From assembly GCF_014145615.1 (NCBI RefSeq), contig NZ_JACIVH010000059.1, forward strand, positions 62,001 through 126,000: 64,000 nucleotides of DNA, read 5' to 3'. The DNA comes from Limosilactobacillus balticus. Its GTDB lineage: Bacteria; Bacillota; Bacilli; Lactobacillales; Lactobacillaceae. How positions within the stretch are numbered: the stretch's first letter is position 1; each line of letters opens with the position of its first letter. Below are positions 45,974-55,165 of the stretch, in pieces. The notes beneath the pieces are model-generated. The model saw only the letters and a program-made list of their open reading frames with translations. It was not told where the DNA came from and ran no database searches. Made by a program: the position numbers and the translations under genes.

Positions 45974-46573
45974 TTGTACGAATACTTAACAGGCCTTGTA
46001 ACCGTTGTTGCACCACAATATATCGTTGTTGATGTTAATGGGGTTGGCTATAAATTATTAGTTGCTAATCCCTATCGTTATCAAGAGGATCGGACTAAGA
46101 AGGTCCAAGTATATGTTTACCAAGCAGTTCGTGAAGATAATATTTCCTTGTTTGGCTTCACAGATCAAAACGAAAAAAATCTATTTATGCAATTAATCAA
46201 TGTTTCTGGAATTGGACCAAAGAGTGCTTTAGCAATTTTAGCGAACCCTGATCACCAGGGACTTGTTGATGCAATTACTAATAATAATGTTAGCTATTTA
46301 ACTAAGTTCCCCGGAATTGGGAAAAAGACAGCTTCGCAAATTGTGTTAGACTTACGTGATAAGCTTACTAATGAAAGTAGCGGCTCATTATTTGCAACAA
46401 CTCAGCTTGCCGTTGATGCAACAGTAAATAGTGAGCTGAAAGATGCTTTAGAAGCATTGGCGGCATTAGGATACAAGGAACGGGACATTAAAAAGATTCA
46501 AAAGACATTAATGAAAGAAGAACAAATGGCAACCGATGAATACTTAAGACAAGCATTAAGGTTGCTTAACTAG
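45974..46573 (+). CDS. ruvA: Holliday junction DNA-binding protein RuvA
   Basis: A 199-residue tetrameric junction-binding protein: N-terminal OB fold ([26 protein letters not shown]), two helix-hairpin-helix motifs ([16 protein letters not shown] and [16 protein letters not shown]) and a C-terminal domain that contacts RuvB ([21 protein letters not shown]). The start is TTG at 45974, 7 bases after AGGAGGA. It sits between mutL and ruvB. Confidence 0.96.
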   Translation: MYEYLTGLVTVVAPQYIVVDVNGVGYKLLVANPYRYQEDRTKKVQVYVYQAVREDNISLFGFTDQNEKNLFMQLINVSGIGPKSALAILANPDHQGLVDAITNNNVSYLTKFPGIGKKTASQIVLDLRDKLTNESSGSLFATTQLAVDATVNSELKDALEALAALGYKERDIKKIQKTLMKEEQMATDEYLRQALRLLN

Positions 46574-46587
46574 GAGGTGCAAGACTT

Positions 46588-47604
46588 GTGGAAAATGACC
46601 ATGGTATTTTATCAGATCACCCATCAGGAGAAGAAGAAAGCCAAGTGGAGATAACTCTTCGACCACAGAAACTAAAAGAATATATTGGCCAGCCTAAAAT
46701 CAAGCACGAACTAGAAGTATATATTAAGGCAGCCCAATCCCGCGAAGAAGCCCTTGATCATGTATTGCTGTATGGTCCTCCGGGATTAGGGAAGACAACT
46801 TTGGCGATGGTAATTGCTAATGAGATGGGCGTTAATATCAAAACAACGAGTGGACCAGCAATCGAAAAACCAGGAGATTTGGTTGCTTTATTGAATGAGC
46901 TAAAGCCAGGAGATGTCCTTTTTGTTGATGAAATTCATCGGTTACCTAAAGTCGTGGAAGAAATGCTTTATTCAGCGATGGAAGATTACTATATTGATAT
47001 TGTTATTGGTGAGGGACCAACTGCGCATCCCGTTCATTTTCCCCTTCCTCCATTTACATTAATTGGGGCAACGACACGGGCTGGAATGTTATCGGCACCA
47101 TTACGTGATCGTTTCGGGATCGTTGAACACATGAACTACTATACTCAAGATGAATTAACAAAAATTATTTTTCGTTCTGCCAAGATTTTTCATACTAGTA
47201 TTCAAGATGAAGGAGCCCATGAACTATCCCTTCGTTCACGTGGTACGCCGCGAATCGCAAACCGCCTTTTAAAACGGGTGCGTGATTTTGCTCAGGTAGC
47301 AGGGAAACAAAGCATTGATTCAGCAATTGTTAAGCAAGCATTATCGCTTCTCCAAGTTGATGATCGGGGCTTAGATGAGATTGATCGAAAAATGTTGTTA
47401 ACGATGATCAATTTCTACCATGGAGGTCCAGTGGGATTAAAAACAATTGCAGCAAATATCGGTGAAGAAACTAATACGATTGAAGAAATGTATGAACCAT
47501 ATTTATTGCAGATTGGCTTTATCAGTCGTACTCCTCGCGGTCGGTTAGTGACACCGACAGCATATGAGCATTTAGGGATTGAATATCCAACTGATAAAAA
47601 TTAA
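46588..47604 (+). CDS. ruvB: Holliday junction branch-migration ATPase RuvB
   Basis: A 338-residue AAA+ motor that drives branch migration with RuvA. Walker [10 protein letters not shown] (near residue 65), Walker [10 protein letters not shown], sensor 1 [21 protein letters not shown] and a C-terminal winged-helix domain ([22 protein letters not shown]). GTG start at 46588, just after the AGGAGGTG site that overlaps the ruvA stop. The next gene is a Tgt homologue, not queA as in many relatives. Confidence 0.97.
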   Translation: MENDHGILSDHPSGEEESQVEITLRPQKLKEYIGQPKIKHELEVYIKAAQSREEALDHVLLYGPPGLGKTTLAMVIANEMGVNIKTTSGPAIEKPGDLVALLNELKPGDVLFVDEIHRLPKVVEEMLYSAMEDYYIDIVIGEGPTAHPVHFPLPPFTLIGATTRAGMLSAPLRDRFGIVEHMNYYTQDELTKIIFRSAKIFHTSIQDEGAHELSLRSRGTPRIANRLLKRVRDFAQVAGKQSIDSAIVKQALSLLQVDDRGLDEIDRKMLLTMINFYHGGPVGLKTIAANIGEETNTIEEMYEPYLLQIGFISRTPRGRLVTPTAYEHLGIEYPTDKN

Positions 47605-47616
47605 TTGAGGAAAATT

Positions 47617-48705
47617 ATGAGTAAGTTAGAATTTACAATTAATCAAAATGATCGCCAAGCAAGAACCGGACTTTTGCAGGTTAATGGACGACAAATTGAA
47701 ACACCGGCTTTGGTTGCTAGTGGAGATGAATTAGCAAAATTATCACCCAGCCAGCTTAATCAGGCTGGTGTAAGCGCAGTTAAGACAAGTGGGTTAAAGC
47801 GTTGGCTAAAATATGACTCGGTGACTGAAAAATTAGGAGACCTCCATCAGCTTTTTCAGTGGGATGGTCTTTTATTTGTGGACTTGGAAACTGAGGAGGC
47901 TTATCGCTTAGCAAAGCCGCGTGGAAAAAAACATGATGGTGTTCGTTTTCATGATCCGGTAACGGGACAACTAAAATTCTGGCAACCAGAAACTGCTCTT
48001 CAAATTCAAGAAGTACTCGGGGCTGATATTTTTCAAAGCTTTGACCAAGCAACAGATTATTATGCGCCAGTTGATGATTTAAAAGCAGGGGTAAAACAAA
48101 CAAATGACTGGTTATCTGTTGTCGTATCTCAAAAAGAAGAAGCACTTGGTTCGATTGTTGGTGGCGGCTTAAAGGATTTACGGACAGCCAGTATTGAAGC
48201 AGTTGATGAAGCTGGATTAAGCGGTTATCGTTTGAGTGGGATTCCTAGCAATTTAGACGATCAAGAGTTTAGCCGAATCATTAATGAGATTACGCCTAAA
48301 CTAGCAGAGCAGAAACTACGCTACCTCCCTGCCGAACTTTCTTTTGACCAGATGCTAGTGGCAATTTTAGCAGGAGTTGATTTAATTGATAGCAATCTAG
48401 CAGCCAAAAAAGCGGCTAATGGGATTGCATTAGTTAATCAAGGGGGGGCAGCTCTTCATCTTGAGCGTCAACATTTTAGCTTTGATTCACAAGCACTTGA
48501 TCGTCAATGTGCGTGTGCAACTTGTCACGCGGGGTATTCACGGGCATTAATCCATAGCTTAATTACCAATCATAGTTTTTACGGTGAACAACTCTTGCTG
48601 CAGCATAATCTTTTTACCTTGAATAAATTAATGAGTAGTTTACGACAAGCAATTAAAAATCATCAAACAAAAAAATTTGTTCAAGAATTATTGCAGAATC
48701 AATAG
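47617..48705 (+). CDS. Divergent tRNA-guanine transglycosylase (Tgt) homologue, base pocket not conserved
   Basis: A 362-residue protein with a Tgt-like fold along its whole length. Kept: zinc ligands Cys298, Cys300, Cys303 and His330 (CACATCHAGYSRA; LQHNLF), the SFD aspartate (Asp143) and the position of the nucleophile (Asp258 in VDLIDSNL). Lost: DSGGFQ is DLETEE (89-94), GIVQG reads SIVGG (Gln replaced by Val181), GLAVGE reads SGIPSN, and LPTR after the nucleophile is LAAK. Preq1/guanine recognition is therefore doubtful. Normal Tgt sits here between queA and yajC; queA is absent. Start ATG 47617; a TTG at 47605 lacks a site. Confidence 0.85.
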   Translation: MSKLEFTINQNDRQARTGLLQVNGRQIETPALVASGDELAKLSPSQLNQAGVSAVKTSGLKRWLKYDSVTEKLGDLHQLFQWDGLLFVDLETEEAYRLAKPRGKKHDGVRFHDPVTGQLKFWQPETALQIQEVLGADIFQSFDQATDYYAPVDDLKAGVKQTNDWLSVVVSQKEEALGSIVGGGLKDLRTASIEAVDEAGLSGYRLSGIPSNLDDQEFSRIINEITPKLAEQKLRYLPAELSFDQMLVAILAGVDLIDSNLAAKKAANGIALVNQGGAALHLERQHFSFDSQALDRQCACATCHAGYSRALIHSLITNHSFYGEQLLLQHNLFTLNKLMSSLRQAIKNHQTKKFVQELLQNQ

Positions 48706-48776
48706 AGCATATAGCTTTTTATGGTAAAGTTTGTTAAAGTTAATATTAGTTAACTTTTTGAAGGGATGGATAAACC

Positions 48777-49241
48777 GTGAATAGTTTGAGTAGTTTTGTT
48801 CTTGGCGCTGCTTCATCTAATAATGCAAGTGGTTACTCAGGAATTATTTTAATCATCTTAATGGTAGCATTAATGTACTTCTTTATGATTCGCCCACAAC
48901 AAAAGCAACGTAAAGAACACCAGGAGATGATGAACGAATTACACCCAGGTGATGAAGTTGTCACGATTGGTCGGATGCATGGTAAGATTGATTCAATCAA
49001 TAAGGCTGATCGGACTGTTACTTTAGATTGTGAAGGGATTTATCTTACTTTTGATATGGTGGCAATTGCCCGCGTTATCAAACGAGCAGATGCACCAGCA
49101 AGTGAAGCTCCACAAGATAATAAAGCTGTTGCTAGTTCTGCAACTGACAGTTCTAAAGATGCTGCAGCAGATAGTGCTGCTAGTGAACCTGCATCTGCAG
49201 CGAGTGCTAGCGATGAACAAAAGGACAGCGAAGAAAAGTAA
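48777..49241 (+). CDS. yajC: Preprotein translocase accessory subunit YajC
   Basis: A 154-residue small membrane protein of the Sec-YajC/YidC complex. One membrane helix (about residues 20-40, SGIILIILMVALMYFFMIRPQQKQRKEHQEMM) then the conserved cytoplasmic LHPGDEVVTIGRMHGKI domain. From about residue 105 it has an Ala/Ser/Asp/Glu-rich tail of roughly 50 residues, longer than in many YajC proteins. GTG start at 48777 after AAGGGATGGA. It follows the Tgt homologue, its usual neighbour. Confidence 0.93.
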   Translation: MNSLSSFVLGAASSNNASGYSGIILIILMVALMYFFMIRPQQKQRKEHQEMMNELHPGDEVVTIGRMHGKIDSINKADRTVTLDCEGIYLTFDMVAIARVIKRADAPASEAPQDNKAVASSATDSSKDAAADSAASEPASAASASDEQKDSEEK

Positions 49242-49249
49242 TTTAATTT

Positions 49250-49287
49250 AGATGAAAATAGTCGTAAACTGGCGAATGTTTTCATCT
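49250..49287 (+). terminator. yajC: yajC terminator
   Basis: AGATGAAAA (49250-49258) pairs with TTTTCATCT (49279-49287), with a run of six T from 49286, for the end of the mutS-to-yajC stretch. Confidence 0.82.
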
Positions 49288-49294
49288 TTTTTAT

Positions 49295-49324
49295 TTGGTT
49301 GTTAATCGTGTTTATTGCTATACT
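49295..49324 (+). promoter_or_regulatory. Promoter of the nrnA-like/helicase pair
   Basis: TTGGTT (49295-49300), 18 bases, TATACT (49319-49324), just after the yajC terminator and about 44 bases before the next start. Confidence 0.5.
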
Positions 49325-49367
49325 AAAAGATAGTGTTAAATTTTATTCGGGTAAGGAGAATAGCATA

Positions 49368-50327
49368 ATGGCAGATCCATTAACAGCAATTTTTGAACAA
49401 ATCAAAAAATACAATAAAATAATTATTCATCGGCACCAGCGTCCTGATCCAGATGCAATCGGTTCACAAGTTGGCCTTGCGGAAATTTTGCGAGCTTCAT
49501 TCCCATATAAGCAAATTTACGTTGTAGGAAAGCATATTCCAGGGTTTAATTGGATCGGTGAGATGGATACGATTGACAATCAGACATTTGATGATGCATT
49601 AGTAATTGTTACCGATACAGCAAATGCGCCACGAATTGATGATCGGCGTTTCGACAATGGGGACGCGCTTATTAAGATTGATCACCACCCTAATGATGAA
49701 CCCTTTGGCGATATTATGTGGGTTGACCCAGATGCTTCTAGCTGTTCTGAAATGATTTATAGTTTTTATCAACGATTTGCAAAAGAATTAACTCTTCCCC
49801 AAAAGGCTGCCCATGCCTTATACGCAGGAATTATTGGCGATACAGGTCGTTTTCTTTATCCAGCAACAACTCCACGAACGATGCTAGTTGCAGGTTCGTT
49901 AATGGCGGCCGGGGCAAATGCAGCGGAAATTAGTCAGCACGAAAATGAAATTACCTTACCAGTGGCCCGTCTATCAGCATATGTTTATGAAAATTTGCAG
50001 ATATTAGATAATGGAGCCGCATATGTTATCTTAACCAATGAAATTTTAGAACAATTCGGATTGACTGAAGCCGGGACATCTGCAATTGTTTCTTTACCAG
50101 GTCGAATTCATGATGTTATTGCCTGGGCGATCTTTGTAGAGCAAGAAGATGGCCATTATCGCATTCGTCTCCGTTCAAAGGGGCCGACAATTAATGAATT
50201 AGCTAAGCAGCACGATGGCGGTGGGCATCCCCTTGCTAGTGGTGCTAAGGCTAAAGATGAGGCAGAAATTAAACAAGTGATTGATGAATTGGACAAATTA
50301 ACACAAAGTTATGCAAACCAAAAATGA
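49368..50327 (+). CDS. DHH-family phosphoesterase, NrnA-like nano-RNase / pAp phosphatase
   Basis: A 319-residue DHH/DHHA1 protein: HRHQRPDPDAIGSQVGLA (motif I), VTDTANAPRID (motif II), KIDHHPND (the DHH motif) and C-terminal GGGHPLASGAKA (DHHA1). Relatives degrade very short RNAs and dephosphorylate pAp, and some cleave cyclic-di-AMP products. The frame is open back to 49299 but ATG 49368 has AAGGAG before it and gives MADPLTAIFEQIKKY. Co-transcribed with the DEAD-box helicase, 13 bases downstream. Which activity dominates is unknown. Confidence 0.9.
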   Translation: MADPLTAIFEQIKKYNKIIIHRHQRPDPDAIGSQVGLAEILRASFPYKQIYVVGKHIPGFNWIGEMDTIDNQTFDDALVIVTDTANAPRIDDRRFDNGDALIKIDHHPNDEPFGDIMWVDPDASSCSEMIYSFYQRFAKELTLPQKAAHALYAGIIGDTGRFLYPATTPRTMLVAGSLMAAGANAAEISQHENEITLPVARLSAYVYENLQILDNGAAYVILTNEILEQFGLTEAGTSAIVSLPGRIHDVIAWAIFVEQEDGHYRIRLRSKGPTINELAKQHDGGGHPLASGAKAKDEAEIKQVIDELDKLTQSYANQK

Positions 50328-50340
50328 AAGGGAAATAGCT

Positions 50341-51714
50341 ATGAGTGATAAAAAATTCGCTGATTTTCAGTTACAACCTTATCTGTTAACAGCAATTCAA
50401 AAAATTAATTTTCGTCAACCAACACCGGTCCAACAACGAGTAATACCAGTGATTATGGCGGGACGAAGTGTTGTGGGGCAATCAGCGACCGGTAGTGGAA
50501 AAACACATGCCTTCCTTTTACCGATTTTTTCAAAGATTAATCCAGAAGATCAAACCGTTCAAGCAGTAATTACAACTCCTAGTCGGGAATTAGCATACCA
50601 AATTTATAATGCGGCAAAACAACTTAATAAGTATGCTCCTCATCCTCTTACCATTCACAATTATGTTGGTGGTACAGACAAGCAGCATCAAGTTGACCAA
50701 TTAAGCCGAAAACAACCCCAATTGGTCATTGGAACGCCAGGGAGAGTATTAGACTTAATCAAGAGTCAGGCATTGGATATTCACACAGCGAAAATGTTTG
50801 TGGTAGATGAAGCAGATATGACCCTAGATATGGGATTCTTACATGAAGTGGACCAAATTGCCAGTCATTTTCCTGATGACCTTCAGATGATGGTTTTCTC
50901 AGCAACGATTCCGCAGAAACTGCGCCCATTCTTAAAAAAATATATGGAAAATCCAGTAGTTGAAGAGATTCCGACTGAAGCAGTAATTAATCCAGACGTT
51001 GATAATTGGTTAATGTCAACTAAGGGGCAAGATCGTAATCAACTAATTTATCGTTTGTTGACTCTTGGTGAACCATATCTTGCGTTGGTATTTGCTAATA
51101 CAAAAGAACGAGCAGTTGAATTAACTCAGTATTTAGAAAATCAAGGGCTCAAAGTAGCGATGATTCATGGGGGACTAGAAGCTCGTCGTCGTAAACGGAC
51201 AATGCGACAAATCCGTGATCTTGAATATCAATATGTTGTAGCGACTGATTTAGCAGCTCGTGGAATTGATATTGATGGAGTATCACTAGTAATCAATGAC
51301 GACTTGCCAACTGACCTTGAATACTTTGTTCATCGGGTTGGTCGTACAGGACGAAATGGGATGAAGGGAACTGCCATTACCTTATATGAACCAGCAGAAG
51401 ATGATTTAATTGCTAAGCTTGAGGAGCGGGGAGTTAAATTTGTACCAAAAGAATTAAAGAATGGTCAACTAGTAACTACCCATGACCGGAATCGCCGGAA
51501 GCATTATAAGCGACGTCAAAATGAACTTGATCCGTCAATGAAGGGGTATGTAAAAAAGACTAAGAAGAAGGTTAAACCTGGTTATAAGAAACGGATTAAA
51601 AAGGCGATTAAAGAAGACGAACAGCAAAAACGGAAACTTGAATTACGGCATAAAATTCGGAAAGCTAAGCGTGCCCGTCAAAAGCAACATCGCCGTGAAC
51701 GAAATGCCCGTTGA
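50341..51714 (+). CDS. cshB: DEAD-box RNA helicase, CshB-like
   Basis: A 457-residue helicase that unwinds short RNA duplexes, often linked to cold growth or ribosome assembly. Motifs in order: Q motif FRQPTPVQQR, Walker A SATGSGKT, PSRELA, DEAD box VVDEADMTLDMG, SATIP, and the C-terminal HRVGRTGRNG. A very basic tail (about residues 385-457, rich in Lys and Arg) should bind RNA. The ATG at 50341 is chosen because a GAAAGGG site precedes it. CshB rather than CshA is a judgement from length and the lack of an acidic tail. Confidence 0.9.
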   Translation: MSDKKFADFQLQPYLLTAIQKINFRQPTPVQQRVIPVIMAGRSVVGQSATGSGKTHAFLLPIFSKINPEDQTVQAVITTPSRELAYQIYNAAKQLNKYAPHPLTIHNYVGGTDKQHQVDQLSRKQPQLVIGTPGRVLDLIKSQALDIHTAKMFVVDEADMTLDMGFLHEVDQIASHFPDDLQMMVFSATIPQKLRPFLKKYMENPVVEEIPTEAVINPDVDNWLMSTKGQDRNQLIYRLLTLGEPYLALVFANTKERAVELTQYLENQGLKVAMIHGGLEARRRKRTMRQIRDLEYQYVVATDLAARGIDIDGVSLVINDDLPTDLEYFVHRVGRTGRNGMKGTAITLYEPAEDDLIAKLEERGVKFVPKELKNGQLVTTHDRNRRKHYKRRQNELDPSMKGYVKKTKKKVKPGYKKRIKKAIKEDEQQKRKLELRHKIRKAKRARQKQHRRERNAR

Positions 51715-51739
51715 TTTTAAAGTAATTGTTCGCTATAAT
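51711..51739 (+). promoter_or_regulatory. alaS: alaS promoter
   Basis: TTGATT (51711-51716), 17 bases, TATAAT (51734-51739). The -35 overlaps the helicase stop codon. Confidence 0.7.
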
Positions 51740-51745
51740 ATGACA

Positions 51746-51952
51746 CGTTTGGGACATGCTATGGTTAATGGGAAATTTCAGAGACAGTTGATAAGGTGTG
51801 ACAACTGATTTCCTAACTTTAGTGCTCCCCATTCGGATAATTTGATATTTAACCTTGGGCAACCAAGAATAAAGAGGTAAACGAATTCCATCGTTGCAAG
51901 CAGAGTGGTACCGCGTCAATCCGGCGTCTCTGATTCGCAATGGTGGTTTTTT
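51746..51952 (+). ncRNA. T-box leader of alaS
   Basis: The T-box core AGTGGTACCGCG (51904-51915) is followed by a terminator: CCATCGTTGC (51888-51897) pairs with GCAATGGTGG (51937-51946), ahead of six T. Stem I is compact: GGAAAT with ATTTCC and CAGTTG with CAACTG, with AGAGA between. A GCT (Ala) triplet lies just 5' of CCCCATT at the Stem I base (about 51821-51823) and is the likely specifier; another GCT near 51760 is outside the stem. TGGT fits a tRNA ending ACCA, as tRNA-Ala. Confidence 0.9.
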
Positions 51953-51972
51953 GTTTTAGAAAGGGCGATTTG

Positions 51973-54627
51973 ATGAAAGAGTTAAAGAAGCTGAATAGTG
52001 CTCAAGTACGGCGAATGTACTTGAAGTTTTTTGAAGAGCATGGCCACCAAGTTATGCCGAGTGCATCATTAGTTCCAGTAAATGATCCAACATTACTATG
52101 GATTAACTCTGGGGTTGCCACAATGAAGAAATACTTTGATGGGAAAGTTGTTCCTGATAATCCACGGATGACAAGTTCACAAAAGAGTATTCGGACGAAC
52201 GATATTGAAAACGTCGGTAAAACTGCTCGGCACCATACCATGTTTGAAATGCTGGGTAACTTCTCTGTTGGTGATTACTTTAAAAATGAGGTAATTCCAT
52301 GGGCTTGGGAATTGTTAACAAGTGATGAATGGTTTGGCTTTGATCCTGAACGGCTATACATTACTTATTACCCTAAAGACCATGACGCTTATAATCGTTG
52401 GCGTGAAGTAGGCGTGGCTGAAGATCACTTAATTGCTGATGAAGATAATTTCTGGGATATTGGTCAAGGTCCATCTGGCCCAGATACAGAAATTTTTTAT
52501 GACCGTGGTCAAGAATTTAATAATTTAGCCGATGATGATCCAGAAAACTACCCTGGTGGTGAAAATGAACGCTACCTTGAAATTTGGAACATTGTCTTTA
52601 GTCAATTTAACCATACGCCAGAAGATACTTACGAACCACTTCCTCATAAGAATATTGATACGGGGATGGGTCTTGAACGGGTTGTTTCAATCTTTGAAAA
52701 TGCCCCTACTAACTTTGAAACCGACTTATTTATGCCATTAATCAAGCAAGCGGAAGAGTTTAGTGGTACTAAGAAGTATGGTCAAAACAAAGAAGATGAT
52801 ATTCAATTTAAGATCATCGCTGATCATATTCGGACAATTACCTTTGCGATCGGCGATGGGGCCTTGCCTTCAAATGTTGGTCGTGGATACGTTATTCGGC
52901 GTTTACTTCGGCGAGCAGTTGTTGCTGGAAAGAAGCTGGGAATTGATGAACCATTCTTAGCAAAGATGGTTCCAACAGTCGGCAAGATCATGGAAGACTA
53001 CTATCCTGATGTTCTTAAAAATGCTGACTATATTGCTTCAGTTATCAAATCAGAAGAAGATCGCTTCAGTGCAACCTTAAATGGCGGATTAAACTTGTTG
53101 AATAACGTGATTGCTGAAGCTAAGGAAAATAAGACTAACGAAATTGATGGACGAACAGCCTTTAAGCTTTATGATACTTATGGCTTCCCAATTGAATTAA
53201 CCAAGGAATATGCTGAAGATGAAGGACTAACAGTTGATGAAAAGGGCTTCCAAGCAGCAATGACAGAGCAGCAAAATCGTGCTCGTAATGCCCGTGACAT
53301 GGATAACGGGATGGGGGTTCAAACTGATTTATGGACTTCATTCAAGGAAGATAGTAAATATGTTGGTTACACTGATTTGACTGTTGATAATGCAAAAGTT
53401 ATTGGCTTAGCGCATGATGGTCAACAAGCAGATGAAGCACAACCAGGTGATAAGAACATTGAATTAATTTTTGATGTAACGCCATTCTATGCTGAAATGG
53501 GAGGCCAAGTCGCTGATACTGGTGACATTATTGATAACTATGGTAAAAAAGTTGGTCGGGTGGTTGATGTACAACACGCACCAAACCAACAAAACCTTCA
53601 CCGGGTAGAATTAACTGCTCCTATTAAAAAAGGTGCCCGTTACAAACTGGTCGTTGACCGTCTTCGTCACCTTAAGATTGAGAAAAATCATACGGCAACG
53701 CACTTATTAGACCAAGCATTGCGGAACGTTCTTGGTGGTCATACTCAACAAGCCGGGTCATTAGTTGAAGAACATTACTTACGGTTTGACTTTAACCACT
53801 TTGGTCAAGTAACTGTTGAGGACCTCAAGAAGGTTGAAAACATGGTTAACGAGCAAATTTGGAAGGAAATCCCAGTCAAGACAGTCGAAACTGATATTGA
53901 TTCTGCTAAGGAAATGGGTGCTATCGCCTTATTCTCAGATAAGTATGGTGATAAGGTCCGGGTTGTAAAAATTGGTGACTTTAACACTGAATTCTGTGGC
54001 GGTGACCACGTTAAAAACACGAATGAGCTTGGTCTCTTCAAGATTGTTTCTGAAGGAGGAGTTGGTGCTGGAGTACGGCGAATCGAAGCTGTAACTTCCA
54101 GTGATGCTTTTAAGTTTCTTCAAGATCGTGATGACCTCTTAACAAAGAGTGCTGCTAGTTTGAAGGTTGCCCAAATTAAGGAAGTTCCTCACCAAGTAGA
54201 AACGCTGCAAAATGAACTTAAAGAAGCTCAGAAGCAAAATGAGTCTCTCCAAGCTAAGATTGCTGCTCAACAAGCTAATAATGTTTTTGAAAACGTTCAA
54301 GCAACCAAGAATGGAAGTTTAATTGCTGCCGAAGTTCAAGTTGCTGGAATGGGTCAATTACGGCAACTTGCTGATACTTGGCGTTCAAAGGCTCTTTCCG
54401 ATGTTCTTGTTCTTGCTACAGCTAGTGATGGTAAAGCAAACTTATTAGTGGCTGTTAGTGATGATAAAACTAAAGAGGGCTTAAAAGCCGGTGACCTTAT
54501 TAAGGCGATTGCACCAGCTATTAATGGTGGCGGTGGAGGTCGTCCTAACCTTGCCCAAGCTGGTGGGAAGAATCCGGCCGGAATTAAAGATGCTTTAGAT
54601 CAAGCTAAGAATTACCTCGATAAGTAA
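51973..54627 (+). CDS. alaS: Alanyl-tRNA synthetase
   Basis: An 884-residue class II synthetase charging tRNA-Ala. N-terminal catalytic domain (VRRMYLKFFEEHGHQVMPSASLVP...), the editing domain with the zinc motif HTATHLLDQAL (near residue 575) and FCGGDHVKNTNELG, a coiled-coil linker (about 720-765) and the C-terminal DHHA1-type Gly-rich segment GGGGGRPNLAQAGG. Start ATG 51973 after AAAGGGCG; the frame is open to 51940 but that region belongs to the T-box terminator. T-box controlled. Confidence 0.97.
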   Translation: MKELKKLNSAQVRRMYLKFFEEHGHQVMPSASLVPVNDPTLLWINSGVATMKKYFDGKVVPDNPRMTSSQKSIRTNDIENVGKTARHHTMFEMLGNFSVGDYFKNEVIPWAWELLTSDEWFGFDPERLYITYYPKDHDAYNRWREVGVAEDHLIADEDNFWDIGQGPSGPDTEIFYDRGQEFNNLADDDPENYPGGENERYLEIWNIVFSQFNHTPEDTYEPLPHKNIDTGMGLERVVSIFENAPTNFETDLFMPLIKQAEEFSGTKKYGQNKEDDIQFKIIADHIRTITFAIGDGALPSNVGRGYVIRRLLRRAVVAGKKLGIDEPFLAKMVPTVGKIMEDYYPDVLKNADYIASVIKSEEDRFSATLNGGLNLLNNVIAEAKENKTNEIDGRTAFKLYDTYGFPIELTKEYAEDEGLTVDEKGFQAAMTEQQNRARNARDMDNGMGVQTDLWTSFKEDSKYVGYTDLTVDNAKVIGLAHDGQQADEAQPGDKNIELIFDVTPFYAEMGGQVADTGDIIDNYGKKVGRVVDVQHAPNQQNLHRVELTAPIKKGARYKLVVDRLRHLKIEKNHTATHLLDQALRNVLGGHTQQAGSLVEEHYLRFDFNHFGQVTVEDLKKVENMVNEQIWKEIPVKTVETDIDSAKEMGAIALFSDKYGDKVRVVKIGDFNTEFCGGDHVKNTNELGLFKIVSEGGVGAGVRRIEAVTSSDAFKFLQDRDDLLTKSAASLKVAQIKEVPHQVETLQNELKEAQKQNESLQAKIAAQQANNVFENVQATKNGSLIAAEVQVAGMGQLRQLADTWRSKALSDVLVLATASDGKANLLVAVSDDKTKEGLKAGDLIKAIAPAINGGGGGRPNLAQAGGKNPAGIKDALDQAKNYLDK

Positions 54628-54664
54628 ATCAAGAATGAGAGGGGAAATAACCATCTCATGATCT

Positions 54665-54707
54665 GAGAGATTGAACGAAACCAATTTTTGGATTCGTTCA
54701 GTCTCTC
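54665..54707 (+). terminator. alaS: alaS terminator
   Basis: GAGAGATTGAACGAA (54665-54679) pairs with TTCGTTCAGTCTCTC (54693-54707), one G-T pair, followed by TTTTTG. A weaker ATGAGA/TCTCAT stem (54634-54660) stands before it. Confidence 0.92.
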
Positions 54708-54820
54708 TTTTTGTAAGAACTTCTTAAAGTAATAAAAATCACTGTCAAAAAGCACTATTATTAGCTATAATTATAAAACTTGTAGTTTGAGATAAAACTA
54801 ATATTACTGTTTACTTACAA

Positions 54821-54849
54821 TTGACAAATGTAAATTGTGATTTTAATAA
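54821..54849 (+). promoter_or_regulatory. ireB: ireB operon promoter
   Basis: TTGACA (54821-54826), 17 bases, TAATAA (54844-54849). The -35 lies inside an imperfect inverted repeat TTACAATT (54816-54822 region) / AATTGTGA (54833-54840), which could be a regulator site. Confidence 0.6.
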
Positions 54850-54898
54850 GAATATAGTAAAATTGATGGTTGAAAAGAATATCTGGAGGTGACGATTG

Positions 54899-55165
54899 AT
54901 GGCTACAAATGATAAAACGATGTTCTTCGATTTCGGTCAAGAACGTCAAGAAGATATTAAGCAAACATTAAAGACGGTTTATGAATCATTAGAAGAAAAG
55001 GGATATAACCCGATTAATCAAATTGTCGGTTATCTTTTATCTGGTGATCCGGCTTATATTCCGCGTTTGAATGATGCACGTAACTTGATTCGTCAACATG
55101 AACGTGACGAAATTATTGAAGAGCTTGTTCGGTCATACCTAAAGAATAACGGTGAAACTAAATGA
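54899..55165 (+). CDS. ireB: IreB (UPF0297) regulatory phosphoprotein
   Basis: An 88-residue cytoplasmic protein with the family sequence [49 protein letters not shown]. In Enterococcus IreB is a substrate of the PASTA kinase IreK and modulates cephalosporin resistance; the adjacent Thr codons at the N-terminus (ATNDKT) match the phosphorylated region. ATG 54899 follows GGAGGTG; an in-frame TTG three bases earlier is less likely. It overlaps ruvX by 4 bases. Confidence 0.93.
   Translation: MATNDKTMFFDFGQERQEDIKQTLKTVYESLEEKGYNPINQIVGYLLSGDPAYIPRLNDARNLIRQHERDEIIEELVRSYLKNNGETK

Noticed and set aside
47780-48145. Minus-strand open frame of about 120 codons inside the Tgt homologue
   Set aside because: A composition shadow; the plus-strand frame is the one with Tgt motifs and operon context.
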